NCBI RefSeq assembly: GCF_900187615.1
Contig: NZ_FYDO01000003.1
Span: 124,001 to 188,000 of the forward strand
DNA length: 64,000 bases
From: Pseudomonas sp. Irchel s3f7
GTDB taxonomy: Bacteria > Pseudomonadota > Gammaproteobacteria > Pseudomonadales > Pseudomonadaceae
Direction: 5' to 3'
In this document: positions 36,417-45,674 of the stretch, in pieces
Layout of the letters: each line of letters opens with the position of its first letter
Position numbering within the stretch: the first letter of the stretch is position 1
Notes under the pieces: generated by a model
What the model was told of the DNA's origin: nothing
Database searches by the model: none
Seen by the model: only the letters and a program-made list of their open reading frames with translations
Made by a program: the position numbers and the translations under genes

Positions 36417-36941
36417 ATGACTCGTCTTCGTGCCATCTGTACCGCCGTTGCTTTGGTCTGCGCCAGCGGCCAGGTTTTTGCCGACACCGCCAGCCATAAC
36501 GCCAGTGCCGAGGCTTTCCTGACCCTGGCGCACGCTGACAAGCTGGGCACTCCGGTGTACATGCAAGTACAGCAGATGTTTGCTCAACGTTTTGCCCAGA
36601 CCAAAGCTCCAGAGTCGAAAAAAGCCGTGCTGGAAACCTACCAGGCCAAGGCCAACGCCGCCCTGGACCAGGCCATCGGCTGGAACAAGCTCAAGCCTGA
36701 AATGATCAAGCTGTACACCAGCAACTTCAGCGAATCCGAACTCAAGGACCTGGTTGCCTTCTACAAGTCGCCACTGGGCAAGAAAGTCCTGGAAAAAATG
36801 CCGCAGCTGACTCAGCAGTCGGCCCAAATGACCCAGGCCAAGCTGGAAAGCGCCGTGCCGGTGGTCAACAAGCTGTTGGCTGACATGACGACCGAGCTGG
36901 ATCCGAAAGGCGCCGCCGCTCCAGCCAAGAAAAAGCCTTAA
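36417..36941 (+). CDS. DUF2059 exported protein
   Basis: A 174-residue protein with signal peptide MTRLRAICTAVALVCASGQV then FA. The mature helical region contains FYKSPLGKKVLEKMPQLTQQ, the typical DUF2059 segment (YxTPEGQKxxxKMP-like). The C terminus is low-complexity (AAAPAKKKP). The role is unknown; the protein is expected in the periplasm. AAGGAA precedes ATG 36417. The BolA-like gene starts 12 bases after the stop, so the two are co-transcribed. Confidence 0.88.
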   Translation: MTRLRAICTAVALVCASGQVFADTASHNASAEAFLTLAHADKLGTPVYMQVQQMFAQRFAQTKAPESKKAVLETYQAKANAALDQAIGWNKLKPEMIKLYTSNFSESELKDLVAFYKSPLGKKVLEKMPQLTQQSAQMTQAKLESAVPVVNKLLADMTTELDPKGAAAPAKKKP

Positions 36942-36953
36942 GCGGAGTCCGGT

Positions 36954-37253
36954 ATGACCATGCAACAACGCATCGAATCGACGCTGGCCCTGCTTCAGCC
37001 AGAGCATCTGCAAGTGCTGGATGAAAGCCACATGCACAGCCGTGGGTTGCAGACCCACTACAAGGCCGTGGTGGTCAGCGCGCAGTTCGAAGGCCTGAAC
37101 CGGGTCAAGCGCCACCAGAAAGTCTACGGCACGCTCGGCGAGCTGATGGGCGAGTTCCATGCGTTGGCGCTGCATACCTACACGCCAGAGGAGTGGGCAC
37201 AGATCGACGCGGCTCCGGCCTCGCCGACCTGTGCTGGCGGCAGCAAGCACTAA
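36954..37253 (+). CDS. BolA-family protein
   Basis: A 99-residue BolA-fold protein: QRIESTLALLQPEHLQVLDE, SHMHSRGLQTHYKAVVVSAQFEGLNRVKRHQKVYGTL, then LHTYTPEEW. The conserved S-H and H-x-V positions and the RxKRHQxVY helix are present. Members partner with monothiol glutaredoxins in Fe-S handling or act as regulators. GGAG lies six bases before the ATG. The last ten residues form a Cys/Gly tail beyond the domain. Confidence 0.93.
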   Translation: MTMQQRIESTLALLQPEHLQVLDESHMHSRGLQTHYKAVVVSAQFEGLNRVKRHQKVYGTLGELMGEFHALALHTYTPEEWAQIDAAPASPTCAGGSKH

Positions 37254-37270
37254 TAAGCTGCACGTTCACC

Positions 37271-37350
37271 TGTAGGAGCCGGCTTGCTGGCGATGGCGTC
37301 CTCGAGATCGCTATCGCTGGCAAACCGCAAGCGGGCGTCAGCTCCTACAG
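37271..37350. repeat. Imperfect REP-type inverted repeat
   Basis: TGTAGGAGCCGGCTTGCTGG (37271-) and the sequence ending AGCTCCTACAG (37350) form an imperfect pair. A second copy of GCTGGC lies in the right half. It is an eroded member of the GCTGGCAAGCCAGCTCC family, between the BolA-like gene and trhO. Confidence 0.65.
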
Positions 37351-37378
37351 GGATGGCTTTATTTTTGTTAGAATGCCC

Positions 37379-37408
37379 AACGCGCCGCTCACCCGGCGCG
37401 TTTTTTTT
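37379..37408 (+). terminator. Rho-independent terminator before trhO
   Basis: AACGCGCCG and CGGCGCGTT pair perfectly around CTCAC, followed by TTTTTTTT. It is only 48 bp upstream of the trhO start. A -10-like TAGAAT (37370) stands directly before the hairpin. Confidence 0.85.
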
Positions 37409-37455
37409 CGCATCCGGTTCACCCCTTACGAGGGTAGCCACCTGGAGATTTACCC

Positions 37456-38397
37456 ATGACACAACAGATTGTCGTGGCGGCACTGTATAAGTTCGTCACC
37501 CTGGAAGATTACGTCGCCCTGCGCGAGCCCCTGCTGCAAGCAATGGTCGACAACGGCATCAAAGGCACGCTGCTGATCGCCGAAGAAGGCATCAACGGCA
37601 CCGTGTCCGGTAGCCGCGAAGGCATCGACGGGCTGATGGCCTGGCTCAAGAACGACCCGCGCATGGACGACATCGACCACAAAGAGTCGTACTGCGACGA
37701 GCAGCCGTTCTACCGCACCAAAGTCAAACTCAAGAAAGAAATCGTCACCCTCGGCGTTGAAGGCGTGGACCCGAACAAAAAGGTCGGCACCTACGTTGAT
37801 CCACAGGACTGGAACGCGTTGATCAGCGATCCGGAAGTGTTGTTGATCGATACCCGTAACGATTACGAAGTCTCGATCGGCACCTTCGAAGGCGCCATCG
37901 ACCCGAAAACCACCAGTTTTCGCGAATTTCCCGACTACATCAAAGCCAACTTCGACCCGGCCGTGCACAAGAAGGTTGCGATGTTCTGCACCGGCGGCAT
38001 TCGCTGCGAGAAGGCCTCGAGCTACATGCTCAACGAAGGTTACGGTGAGGTCTATCACCTCAAGGGCGGTATCCTGAAGTACCTCGAAGAGGTGCCGCAG
38101 GAAGAAACCAAATGGCAGGGCGACTGCTTCGTGTTCGATAACCGCGTGACGGTTCGCCACGACTTGAGTGAAGGCGATTACGATCAATGCCATGCCTGCC
38201 GCACGCCAGTCAGCGTTGAAGATCGCGCTTCCGAGCATTACGTGGCCGGTATCAGCTGCCCGCATTGCTGGGATAAATTGAGCGAAAAAACCCGTCGCAG
38301 CGCCATCGATCGGCAAAAGCAGATCGAACTGGCCAAAGCCCGTAACCAGCCGCACCCGATCGGCTACAACTATAAGCAAGCACCTTCCGAGGTCTGA
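37456..38397 (+). CDS. trhO: tRNA uridine(34) hydroxylase (rhodanese family)
   Basis: A 313-residue YceA/TrhO enzyme that forms 5-hydroxyuridine at tRNA position 34. The N-terminal acylphosphatase-like domain starts [20 protein letters not shown]. The rhodanese domain has the active Cys in [20 protein letters not shown]-terminal part with cysteine pairs ([18 protein letters not shown]) could bind a metal. GGAG precedes ATG 37456. The DsbA-like gene begins three bases after the stop. Confidence 0.94.
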   Translation: MTQQIVVAALYKFVTLEDYVALREPLLQAMVDNGIKGTLLIAEEGINGTVSGSREGIDGLMAWLKNDPRMDDIDHKESYCDEQPFYRTKVKLKKEIVTLGVEGVDPNKKVGTYVDPQDWNALISDPEVLLIDTRNDYEVSIGTFEGAIDPKTTSFREFPDYIKANFDPAVHKKVAMFCTGGIRCEKASSYMLNEGYGEVYHLKGGILKYLEEVPQEETKWQGDCFVFDNRVTVRHDLSEGDYDQCHACRTPVSVEDRASEHYVAGISCPHCWDKLSEKTRRSAIDRQKQIELAKARNQPHPIGYNYKQAPSEV

Positions 38398-38400
38398 ACC

Positions 38401-39036
38401 ATGTCTGCGCGCCTGCTCTATGTGATGGATCCGATGTGTTCCTGGTGTTGGGGGTTTGCCCCGGTCGCCAATGCATTGGTCGAGCAGGCGCAAGCCGCCG
38501 GCGTGGAGGTGCATCTGATCGTGGGTGGTTTGCGCACCGGCAGCGGCTCGGCATTGGAACCGACCACCCGGCGCTACATTCTTGAGCACTGGCAGGCGGT
38601 CACCGAGGCCACCGGCCAGCCCTTCAAACTCGAAGGGGCGTTGCCGGACGGTTTTGTCTACGACACCGAGCCGGCCTGCCGGGCATTGGTGACAGCGCGC
38701 AGCCTCGCGCCGGATTGTGCCTGGAAACTGCTGGGGCTGATTCAGCACGCGTTTTATGCCGAAGGTCGGGATGTCACCCGTGCCAGCGTGTTGGTGGAAC
38801 TGGCCGAGCAGGCTGGTGTGCCGCGTATCGAGTTCGCTGCCGCGTTCGACCGTGCCGATATGCACACCGCCACCGAAGCCGATTTCACTTGGGTGCAAGA
38901 CCTGGGCATCGCCGGTTTTCCGACCCTGCTGGCTGAACGTAACGGCCAATTGGCGCTGCTGACCAATGGTTATCAGCCACTGAACGAGCTGTCCCCGCTC
39001 CTCGGCCGTTGGCTGGAGCGCGCCGCCTGTGCATGA
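38401..39036 (+). CDS. DsbA-family thioredoxin-like protein
   Basis: A 211-residue protein with the redox motif CSWC near the start (MDPMCSWCWGFAP) and a DsbA/FrnE-type fold (IVGGLRTG, then GIAGFPTLLAERNG with the cis-Pro). It has no signal peptide, so it acts in the cytoplasm, unlike true DsbA. Its substrate is unknown. It is translationally coupled to trhO (three-base gap) and overlaps the ABC transporter gene by eight bases. Confidence 0.87.
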   Translation: MSARLLYVMDPMCSWCWGFAPVANALVEQAQAAGVEVHLIVGGLRTGSGSALEPTTRRYILEHWQAVTEATGQPFKLEGALPDGFVYDTEPACRALVTARSLAPDCAWKLLGLIQHAFYAEGRDVTRASVLVELAEQAGVPRIEFAAAFDRADMHTATEADFTWVQDLGIAGFPTLLAERNGQLALLTNGYQPLNELSPLLGRWLERAACA

Positions 39037-40846
39037 CCTGCCCGACGATGTTCCAACCGAAAAACGTGTCGACCGTCTGAGCTGGGCGGAAATCCGCCGC
39101 CTGGCCCTGCATCATAAAAAGTCCCTGTGGATCGCCAACGGCGTGGCCGTGCTCGCGACGCTGTGCAGCGTGCCGATCCCGTTGCTGTTGCCGTTACTGG
39201 TGGACGAAGTGCTGCTGGGGCACGGCGATTCTGCACTGAAAGTCATGAACCTCGCGCTGCCCGAGGTTTGGCAAAAAGCCGCGGGCTACATCGGCCTGAT
39301 GCTGGTGGTGACCCTGGTCCTGCGCTGTTCGGCCTTGCTGTTCAACGTGGTGCAGGCGCGATTGTTCGCCGCGTTGGCCAAAGACATCGTCTACCGCATT
39401 CGCTTGCGCCTGATCGAACGACTCAAGCGCATCTCGCTCGGTGAATACGAGAGCCTGGGCAGCGGCACGGTGACCACGCATTTGGTCACAGATCTCGACA
39501 CCCTGGACAAATTCGTCGGCGAAACCCTCAGTCGCTTCCTTGTGGCCATGCTGACCCTGGTCGGCACCGCTGGCATTCTGATGTGGATGCACTGGAAACT
39601 GGCGCTGCTGATTCTGCTGTTCAATCCGCTGGTGATCTACGCCACGGTGCAGTTGGGCAAGCGGGTCAAACACCTGAAAAAACTCGAGAACGACAGCACT
39701 TCGCGCTTCACCCAGGCATTGACCGAAACACTGGATTCCATCCAGGAAGTGCGCGCCGGCAACCGGCAGGGGTTCTTCCTCGGTCGCCTCGGGCAACGTG
39801 CCCGGGAAGTCCGTGATTACGCGGTGAACTCGCAGTGGAAAACCGATGCCTCGAACCGTGCCAGCGGTTTGCTGTTCCAGTTCGGTATCGATATTTTCCG
39901 TGCGGCGGCGATGCTCACCGTGCTGTTCTCCGACCTGTCCATCGGCCAGATGCTCGCGGTGTTCAGTTACCTTTGGTTCATGATCGGCCCGGTGGAACAA
40001 CTGCTGAACCTGCAATATGCCTACTACGCCGCCGGCGGTGCGTTGTCGCGGATCAACGAGTTGCTGTCCCGTGCCGATGAGCCCGAGTATCCGGGCGGCG
40101 TCGATCCGTTCAACGGTCGCGAGACGGTCGGACTTGAAGTGCAGGGATTGAGTTTTGGTTACGGTGACGAACTGGTCTTGAACCAGATGAACCTGTCCAT
40201 CGCTCCCGGTGAGAAGGTCGCGATCGTCGGTGCCAGTGGCGGCGGCAAGAGCACGCTGGTGCAATTGCTGCTGGGCTTGTACACGCCACTGGCCGGGACC
40301 ATCCGCTTCGGCGGCTCGACCCAGCAAGAGATCGGCCTGGAAACCGTGCGGGAAAACGTCGCCGTGGTGCTTCAACACCCGGCGCTGTTCAACGACACCA
40401 TTCGGGCCAACCTGACCATGGGCCGTGAGCGCAGCGACGAGGCGTGCTGGCAGGCCCTGGAAATCGCGCAGCTGCACAGCACGGTCCGCGAGTTGCCCAA
40501 TGGCCTGGACAGCATCGTCGGGCGATCCGGCGTGCGTTTATCCGGCGGTCAGCGCCAACGCCTGGCGATTGCCCGGATGGTATTGGCCGAACCCAAAGTG
40601 GTGATCCTCGACGAGGCCACCTCCGCATTGGATGCCGCCACCGAATACAACCTGCATCAGGCGCTGGCGCGTTTCCTGAGCAATCGCACCACGCTGATCA
40701 TTGCCCATCGACTCTCTGCGGTGAAACAGGCCGATCGCGTGCTGGTATTCGACGGCGGACAAATTGCCGAAGATGGCGACCACCAGCAACTGATCGCCGA
40801 TGGTGGTTTGTACGCCAAGCTTTATGGGCATCTGCAGCAGTTGTAA
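39029..40846 (+). CDS. ABC exporter, fused membrane and ATPase domains
   Basis: A 605-residue half-transporter of the MsbA/multidrug type. Six membrane helices lie in residues 30-320. The ATPase domain follows: Walker A GASGGGKSTLVQLL, Q-loop VLQHPALFND, signature LSGGQRQRLAIARM, Walker B VVILDEATSALDA and the H-loop AHRLS. It should dimerise. The GTG start at 39029 lies inside the end of the DsbA-like gene. I see no substrate clue beyond that redox partner. Confidence 0.92.
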   Translation: MHDLPDDVPTEKRVDRLSWAEIRRLALHHKKSLWIANGVAVLATLCSVPIPLLLPLLVDEVLLGHGDSALKVMNLALPEVWQKAAGYIGLMLVVTLVLRCSALLFNVVQARLFAALAKDIVYRIRLRLIERLKRISLGEYESLGSGTVTTHLVTDLDTLDKFVGETLSRFLVAMLTLVGTAGILMWMHWKLALLILLFNPLVIYATVQLGKRVKHLKKLENDSTSRFTQALTETLDSIQEVRAGNRQGFFLGRLGQRAREVRDYAVNSQWKTDASNRASGLLFQFGIDIFRAAAMLTVLFSDLSIGQMLAVFSYLWFMIGPVEQLLNLQYAYYAAGGALSRINELLSRADEPEYPGGVDPFNGRETVGLEVQGLSFGYGDELVLNQMNLSIAPGEKVAIVGASGGGKSTLVQLLLGLYTPLAGTIRFGGSTQQEIGLETVRENVAVVLQHPALFNDTIRANLTMGRERSDEACWQALEIAQLHSTVRELPNGLDSIVGRSGVRLSGGQRQRLAIARMVLAEPKVVILDEATSALDAATEYNLHQALARFLSNRTTLIIAHRLSAVKQADRVLVFDGGQIAEDGDHQQLIADGGLYAKLYGHLQQL

Positions 40847-40990
40847 CGAAATGGCGAGTTCATGGGGAACCCCGGCGCAGCTACCTCCAGGCAAGGTCTG
40901 TCGCTTGCCTGGACTGCAATCGCACCTTAGTCTAGCTGTAGCGATTTCGTCAGGATGGCGAGCAAGCGGTGCTAAAAAACAAGGGACCTC

Positions 40991-43450
40991 ATGAATCAAG
41001 CACGGACACTCGGAACGCCGCGGTTGTTGGGCATCGTCTGGCCATTTATCGCCGTCGTGTTGTTTCAGGCCCTGTTGGGCGGCGTGAGCCTTTATGTACT
41101 GTCGGCGGTGCGTGGTTATGTTGCCGGTGAAAGCTTTTGGTCCAAGGGCCAGAAAGACGCGATCTATTACCTGAACCTCTATGGCGACAGCCGTGACGAG
41201 GCGATTTTCCGCAAGTACCAGACCGTCATTTCGGTGCCTCAGGGAGGCCACGAGTTGCGGATGGCGCTGGACCATCAACCGCCGGACATCGAAGCTGCGC
41301 GGATAGCCATCCTCAAGGGTGGCAACCATCCCGACGACGTTTCCAGTCTGGTCTGGCTGTACCTCAACTTCCGCCATTTCAGTTATCTCGAGAAAGCCAT
41401 CGAACTCTGGGCCTTCGGAGACTCCTATCTGGTCCGGCTCGATGAGGTTGCCCGGGAGATGCATCAGGGCATCATCGCCAATCAGGCAACGCACGCCGAT
41501 ATCCAACGCTGGAAAGAACAGATTCTCGCCATCAACGAAGGCGTTACGCCTGTGGCAAAAGCCTTCAGCGACGCGTTGGGTGAAGGCTCGCGGATGATAC
41601 TTCGCCTGTTGCTGGGGACAAACCTGGCCACCGCGCTGGGCTTGATCGTGCTGGCACTGATGCGTACCCATAAACTGCTCAAGCAACGCCACGCCTTCGC
41701 CGATGCGCTGCAAATGGAGAAGGAGCGGGCGCAGATCACACTGCAATCGATTGGCGACGGGGTCATCACCACGGATGTCTCGGGCGCTATCGCTTACATG
41801 AACCCGGCCGCCGAGGCGCTGACCCACTGGAAAGCCGAGCAGGCGACGGGCTTGCCGCTGGCGGCGTTGTTCAACCTGCTGGATGAAAATGCCCAGGCCG
41901 ATGGCTTTACGTTGATCGAGCACATCTTGAGCGGCCAGCTCAGCGGAGGCAGTAAGCATTCCAAGGTGATCCAGCGCCTGGACGGCAGCACGGTGTCGGT
42001 CACGCTGGTGGGCGCGCCGATCCGCAATGCCGGCAAGGTCAGCGGGACGGTGTTGGTGTTGCACGACATGACCCAGGAGCGGCAGTACATCGCCAATCTG
42101 TCCTGGCAGGCCACCCATGATGCGCTGACCGGGCTCGCCAATCGTCGCGAGTTCGAGTATCGACTGGAGCAGGCGCTGCACAATCTGACGCGGTACGCAG
42201 GGCGCCATGCCCTGATGTTCCTCGATCTCGATCAGTTCAAGCTGGTCAACGACACCTGCGGGCACGCGGCGGGCGATGAACTGTTGCGACACATTTGCGC
42301 GCTGTTGCAATCCGGGTTGCGCGAAGGCGATACCCTGGCCCGCCTCGGCGGTGACGAATTCGGCATCTTGCTGGAAAACTGTTCGTTGGAAGCTGCGGAA
42401 AAAATTGCCGAGGGCCTGCGCCAGACCGTGCAAAACCTGCACTTTGTCTGGAAAGGTCGGCCCTTTGTAACGACCGTGAGTATCGGGCTGGTGCATATTG
42501 CGCAGAATCCGACCACGCTGGAGGCCTCGCTTCGCAGCGCCGACATGGCCTGCTACATGGCCAAGGAAAAGGGTCGTAACCGGGTTCAGGTCTATCACCC
42601 GGACGACTCTGAACTGTCCCTGCGTTTCGGCGAAATGGCCTGGGTGCAGCGCCTGCACCTGGCATTGGAAGACGACCGCTTCTGCCTCTATGCCCAGGAA
42701 ATCGTACCGCTGGGTCACGTCGACAAGGACGGCGGGCATATCGAGATTTTGCTGCGTTTGCATGATGAGACCGGGCGCATGATTCTGCCCGACAGTTTCA
42801 TTCCCGCTGCCGAGCGCTATGGACTGATGAGTTCACTCGACCGCTGGGTCGTGGAGAACGTGTTCAAGGTCATCGCCCAGTGCCGGGCCGAGCAGCGCCA
42901 GGGGCCGCTGGCCATGTGTGCGATTAATCTGTCAGGCGCGACGATAGGAGACGAGGCGTTTCTGGACTTCCTGCGGGAACAGTTCATTGCGTACTCGATT
43001 CCGCCTGAAATGATTTGTTTTGAAATTACTGAAACCAGCGCAATTTCAAATCTTCCCAGCGCAATCAGATTCATTAATGAACTCAAAGGCTTGGGTTGCC
43101 ATTTTTCGCTTGACGACTTTTGTGCCGGAATGTCCTCGTTCGCGTACCTGAAACATTTGCCTGTAGACTTCCTGAAGATCGACGGGAGTTTCGTAAAGGA
43201 TATGCTGGACGACCCGATTAACCGCGCCATGGTCGAAGTGATCAATCACATCGGGCATGTCATGGGTAAGCGTACGATTGCCGAGTTTGTTGAAACGCCC
43301 CAGATTGAGCAGGCATTGCTGGAGATCGGGGTGGATTACGCTCAAGGGTATGTGATTGAACACCCGCATCCGTTTACCTGCGACAGTTTACAAAGTCGTC
43401 CTGCCAGGCCTCAGCCTTTGCTGTTCAAGGCGCCTGGCACGTTCCGTTGA
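40991..43450 (+). CDS. PAS-GGDEF-EAL membrane protein of c-di-GMP signalling
   Basis: An 819-residue sensor with one N-terminal helix (MNQARTLG... FIAVVLFQALLGGVSLYVLSA), a periplasmic part to about residue 200, a second helix (LLGTNLATALGLIVLALM), a PAS domain (ITLQSIGDGVITTDVSG), GGDEF (RLGGDEFGILLE, residues 453-457) and EAL. The inhibitory I-site RxxD (Arg444) is present. The EAL motif reads EILLR with Glu585 kept, and the DDFCAG, KIDGSF and AEFVE residues are present, so both activities are possible. AAGGGA precedes the ATG. Net synthesis or breakdown cannot be told from sequence. Confidence 0.94.
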   Translation: MNQARTLGTPRLLGIVWPFIAVVLFQALLGGVSLYVLSAVRGYVAGESFWSKGQKDAIYYLNLYGDSRDEAIFRKYQTVISVPQGGHELRMALDHQPPDIEAARIAILKGGNHPDDVSSLVWLYLNFRHFSYLEKAIELWAFGDSYLVRLDEVAREMHQGIIANQATHADIQRWKEQILAINEGVTPVAKAFSDALGEGSRMILRLLLGTNLATALGLIVLALMRTHKLLKQRHAFADALQMEKERAQITLQSIGDGVITTDVSGAIAYMNPAAEALTHWKAEQATGLPLAALFNLLDENAQADGFTLIEHILSGQLSGGSKHSKVIQRLDGSTVSVTLVGAPIRNAGKVSGTVLVLHDMTQERQYIANLSWQATHDALTGLANRREFEYRLEQALHNLTRYAGRHALMFLDLDQFKLVNDTCGHAAGDELLRHICALLQSGLREGDTLARLGGDEFGILLENCSLEAAEKIAEGLRQTVQNLHFVWKGRPFVTTVSIGLVHIAQNPTTLEASLRSADMACYMAKEKGRNRVQVYHPDDSELSLRFGEMAWVQRLHLALEDDRFCLYAQEIVPLGHVDKDGGHIEILLRLHDETGRMILPDSFIPAAERYGLMSSLDRWVVENVFKVIAQCRAEQRQGPLAMCAINLSGATIGDEAFLDFLREQFIAYSIPPEMICFEITETSAISNLPSAIRFINELKGLGCHFSLDDFCAGMSSFAYLKHLPVDFLKIDGSFVKDMLDDPINRAMVEVINHIGHVMGKRTIAEFVETPQIEQALLEIGVDYAQGYVIEHPHPFTCDSLQSRPARPQPLLFKAPGTFR

Positions 43451-43495
43451 AGTCTCTCGCCGATCCTGAAAATCACCATCAAAAGGAGCTCGACA

Positions 43496-44290
43496 GTGAT
43501 AGACACATTCAACAGGACCGGACCCCTCATGGAAGCTGCAAGTTATCCCGACTGGGCCCAGCGCCTGATTCAGGATTGCAGCGAGAGCAAGCGCCGGGTT
43601 GTCGAACATGAACTGTATCAGCGCATGCGAGACAACAAACTCAGTGCGAAGACCATGCGCCACTACCTGATCGGTGGCTGGCCGGTGGTCGAACAGTTCG
43701 CGTTGTATATGGCACAAAACCTCACCAAGACCCGTTTTGCCCGTCATCCCGGCGAGGACATGGCGCGTCGGTGGCTGATGCGCAACATTCGCGTCGAATT
43801 GAACCACGCCGATTATTGGGTGCACTGGAGCCGAGCGCATGGGGTCAGCCTGGAAGAGTTGCAGGTGCAACAGGTTGCCCCTGAACTTCACGCCTTGAGC
43901 CATTGGTGTTGGCACACCAGTTCGTCGGATTCGCTGATCGTTGCCATTGCCGCCACCAACTACGCCATTGAAGGGGCTACCGGTGAGTGGTCGGCCGTAG
44001 TCTGTTCCAATGGCGTCTATGCGGCGTCGTTTCCCGAGGAAGATCGCAAGCGGGCGATGAAGTGGCTGAAGATGCATGCCCAGTATGACGATGCCCATCC
44101 CTGGGAAGCCCTGGAAATCATCTGCACATTGGCTGGTACGAGTCCGAGCGCATCCTTGCAGGCGGAATTACGCATGGCCGTGTGCAAGAGCTACGACTAC
44201 ATGTACCTGTTTCTTGAGCGCTGCATGCAGTTGGAACACGCGGAAAAAGCACCGGTCGTACACGAGCGAATGGCGTTGGCAGAAAGCTGA
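43496..44290 (+). CDS. TenA/PqqC-like haem-oxygenase-fold protein
   Basis: A 264-residue all-helical protein resembling the TenA/PqqC or iron-containing redox enzyme group. Helices carry YQRMRDNKLSAKTMRHYL, VEQFALYMAQNL, MRNIRVELNHADYWVHW, ATNYAIEGATGEWS and HAQYDDAHPWEALEI. The Glu and His residues on these helices could bind iron. The reaction is unknown. The GTG start at 43496 has AAAAGGAG seven bases upstream. It follows the GGDEF-EAL gene by 45 bp and may share its mRNA. Confidence 0.82.
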   Translation: MIDTFNRTGPLMEAASYPDWAQRLIQDCSESKRRVVEHELYQRMRDNKLSAKTMRHYLIGGWPVVEQFALYMAQNLTKTRFARHPGEDMARRWLMRNIRVELNHADYWVHWSRAHGVSLEELQVQQVAPELHALSHWCWHTSSSDSLIVAIAATNYAIEGATGEWSAVVCSNGVYAASFPEEDRKRAMKWLKMHAQYDDAHPWEALEIICTLAGTSPSASLQAELRMAVCKSYDYMYLFLERCMQLEHAEKAPVVHERMALAES

Positions 44291-44310
44291 TTTAACAATC
44301 TTGCAGTAAA

Positions 44311-44400
44311 CCTGTGGGAGCAAGCTTGCTCGCGATAGCGGTGTATCAGACGGTATGGATACCAACTGATGTTCCGTCATCGCGAGCAGGTTCGCTCCCG
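44311..44400. repeat. REPIN-type inverted repeat
   Basis: CTGTGGGAGCAAGCTTGCTC (44312-) and ATCGCGAGCAGGTTCGCTCC (about 44379-44399) form inverted arms with a few differences, around about 40 bases. It is between two convergent genes. Confidence 0.8.
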
Positions 44401-44426
44401 CATTGTTTTGCGTTGTGGCGAAGGGT

Positions 44427-45353
44427 TCAGCCCGCCATGGCCAACCGATTGCGCCCCTCGCGCTTGGCCACGTACATCGCACTGTCAGCACGTCGCAACA
44501 GGCTGTCGGCAGACTCGCCCGGTAGCAAGGTCGAGCAGCCGAGGCTGACGGTCAGTTCAATCGAATGGCCGTCGACCGAGTAATCCGCAGTCTGCGTTGC
44601 AAACCTCAGTCGCTCACCGACCATCGCCGCAGCTTCGCGGGTGGTGTTGGACAGCAGGATCAGGAACTCTTCGCCGCCATAGCGAAACACCATGTCCACG
44701 TTACGCAGCTGGCTCTTGATTGAGGCGGCAACGGCCTTGAGCACTTGGTCGCCGGCACTGTGTCCGTAGGTGTCGTTGATTTGCTTGAAATGATCGATGT
44801 CCAGCATCAGCACCGACAGGGGGTGCAAGTGGCGACGGGAAAGTTCGATTTCCCGTTGCAGCGTCTGATCCATGGCGATGCGGTTGCCGGTGTCCGTCAG
44901 CGGGTCACGTAATGCGCTTTGGGTCGCGGCGCGATACAGAAGGCTGTTACGCATCGGATAGAGCAACGCTGCCAACAGGGACTCCAGATTGGCCTGTTCC
45001 TCTTCGTTGAAGCGCTGATTGCGACGAAAAACCAGCTCACCCAAATGTTCGCCCTCATGGCTCAGGCTATAGCTGAGGGAGTGGTGGCCGCGTTGACCGA
45101 GCTCCAGGCGCAGGTCACTGCTGGTGTGCTGGTAACTCAAGGCGTCCAGCGGCACCCTGCGCTGAACTTCGCGAAAGAAAATACCGAGGATACGCTGCGG
45201 TTCAAGGCTGGTTTGCAGTTGCAAGCCAAGTTGTTGACGCAGGTGCGCAAGGCTGACTGGCCTTTCCAGAAAGGGAGGCTGTTGACCAAAGCCCAGGCGT
45301 TGCAATTTGGCGCTATCAAAGTCAATTGCGTTGGTCTGGGAAGGTGGTTTCAT
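44427..45353 (-). CDS. Diguanylate cyclase (GGDEF)
   Basis: A 308-residue cytoplasmic protein. The N-terminal region of about 135 residues has no membrane segment and may be GAF-like. The GGDEF domain follows: DPLTDTGNR, LMLDIDHFKQINDTYGHSAGD, and the active site YGGEEFLILL. The I-site RNVD sits five residues before GGEEF, so product inhibition is likely. The start at 45353 has a poor ribosome binding site. A 15-base palindrome 21 bases upstream may be an operator. Confidence 0.92.
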   Translation of the reverse strand: MKPPSQTNAIDFDSAKLQRLGFGQQPPFLERPVSLAHLRQQLGLQLQTSLEPQRILGIFFREVQRRVPLDALSYQHTSSDLRLELGQRGHHSLSYSLSHEGEHLGELVFRRNQRFNEEEQANLESLLAALLYPMRNSLLYRAATQSALRDPLTDTGNRIAMDQTLQREIELSRRHLHPLSVLMLDIDHFKQINDTYGHSAGDQVLKAVAASIKSQLRNVDMVFRYGGEEFLILLSNTTREAAAMVGERLRFATQTADYSVDGHSIELTVSLGCSTLLPGESADSLLRRADSAMYVAKREGRNRLAMAG

Positions 45354-45373
45354 AAGGCGTGCGCCCCTAGGCA

Positions 45374-45388
45374 GTAAGACTGTCTTAC
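45374..45388. promoter_or_regulatory. Palindrome before the diguanylate cyclase gene
   Basis: GTAAGAC and GTCTTAC are exact inverted copies around one T. The site lies 21-35 bases upstream of the start codon on the minus strand, where a repressor or activator could act. It resembles half of a GacA box (TGTAAG-N6-CTTACA), but the spacer is five bases, not six. Confidence 0.45.
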
Positions 45389-45674
45389 AAGCAGGGTGAG
45401 AGCGGCTTTGGGCTGCGCGTCGTACTGGTCCGTCAGTCCCGTAGGACATTTCGTACAAGTCTAATCTGCTTTTGCTGATAGCGAGTAACCTATCAACTCA
45501 AGCTTCGCCCACCTGCCATCACATTGCGTGTCTGAGCAAACTTAGAGCGAAAGTCGTGCCATTCGGTTCAGACGAATAAACTGCTAACTAAATCAATTGG
45601 ATGTACAAAGACCTAAAGGTCTGCCAAGGTCTTTTCGACAGTTTTTTGACAAGAAGGGACAGTCATTCAGCGGT
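45389..45674. other. AT-richer gap with a hairpin and T-run
   Basis: This is most of the 373-bp gap 45354-45726. A hairpin AAAGACC ... GGTCTTT (45607-45634) with an inner AGACCT/AGGTCT pair is followed by TTTTTT at 45642-45647, like a plus-strand terminator. TCTAAT near 45460 could be a -10 element, but no clear -35 precedes it. A small RNA or unrecognised leader is possible. I see no reliable protein gene. Confidence 0.4.

Noticed and set aside
45374..45389. GacA-type box leading to an Rsm-like small RNA
   Set aside because: The spacer is five rather than six bases, and the following stretch has only one GGA, unlike RsmX/Y/Z.
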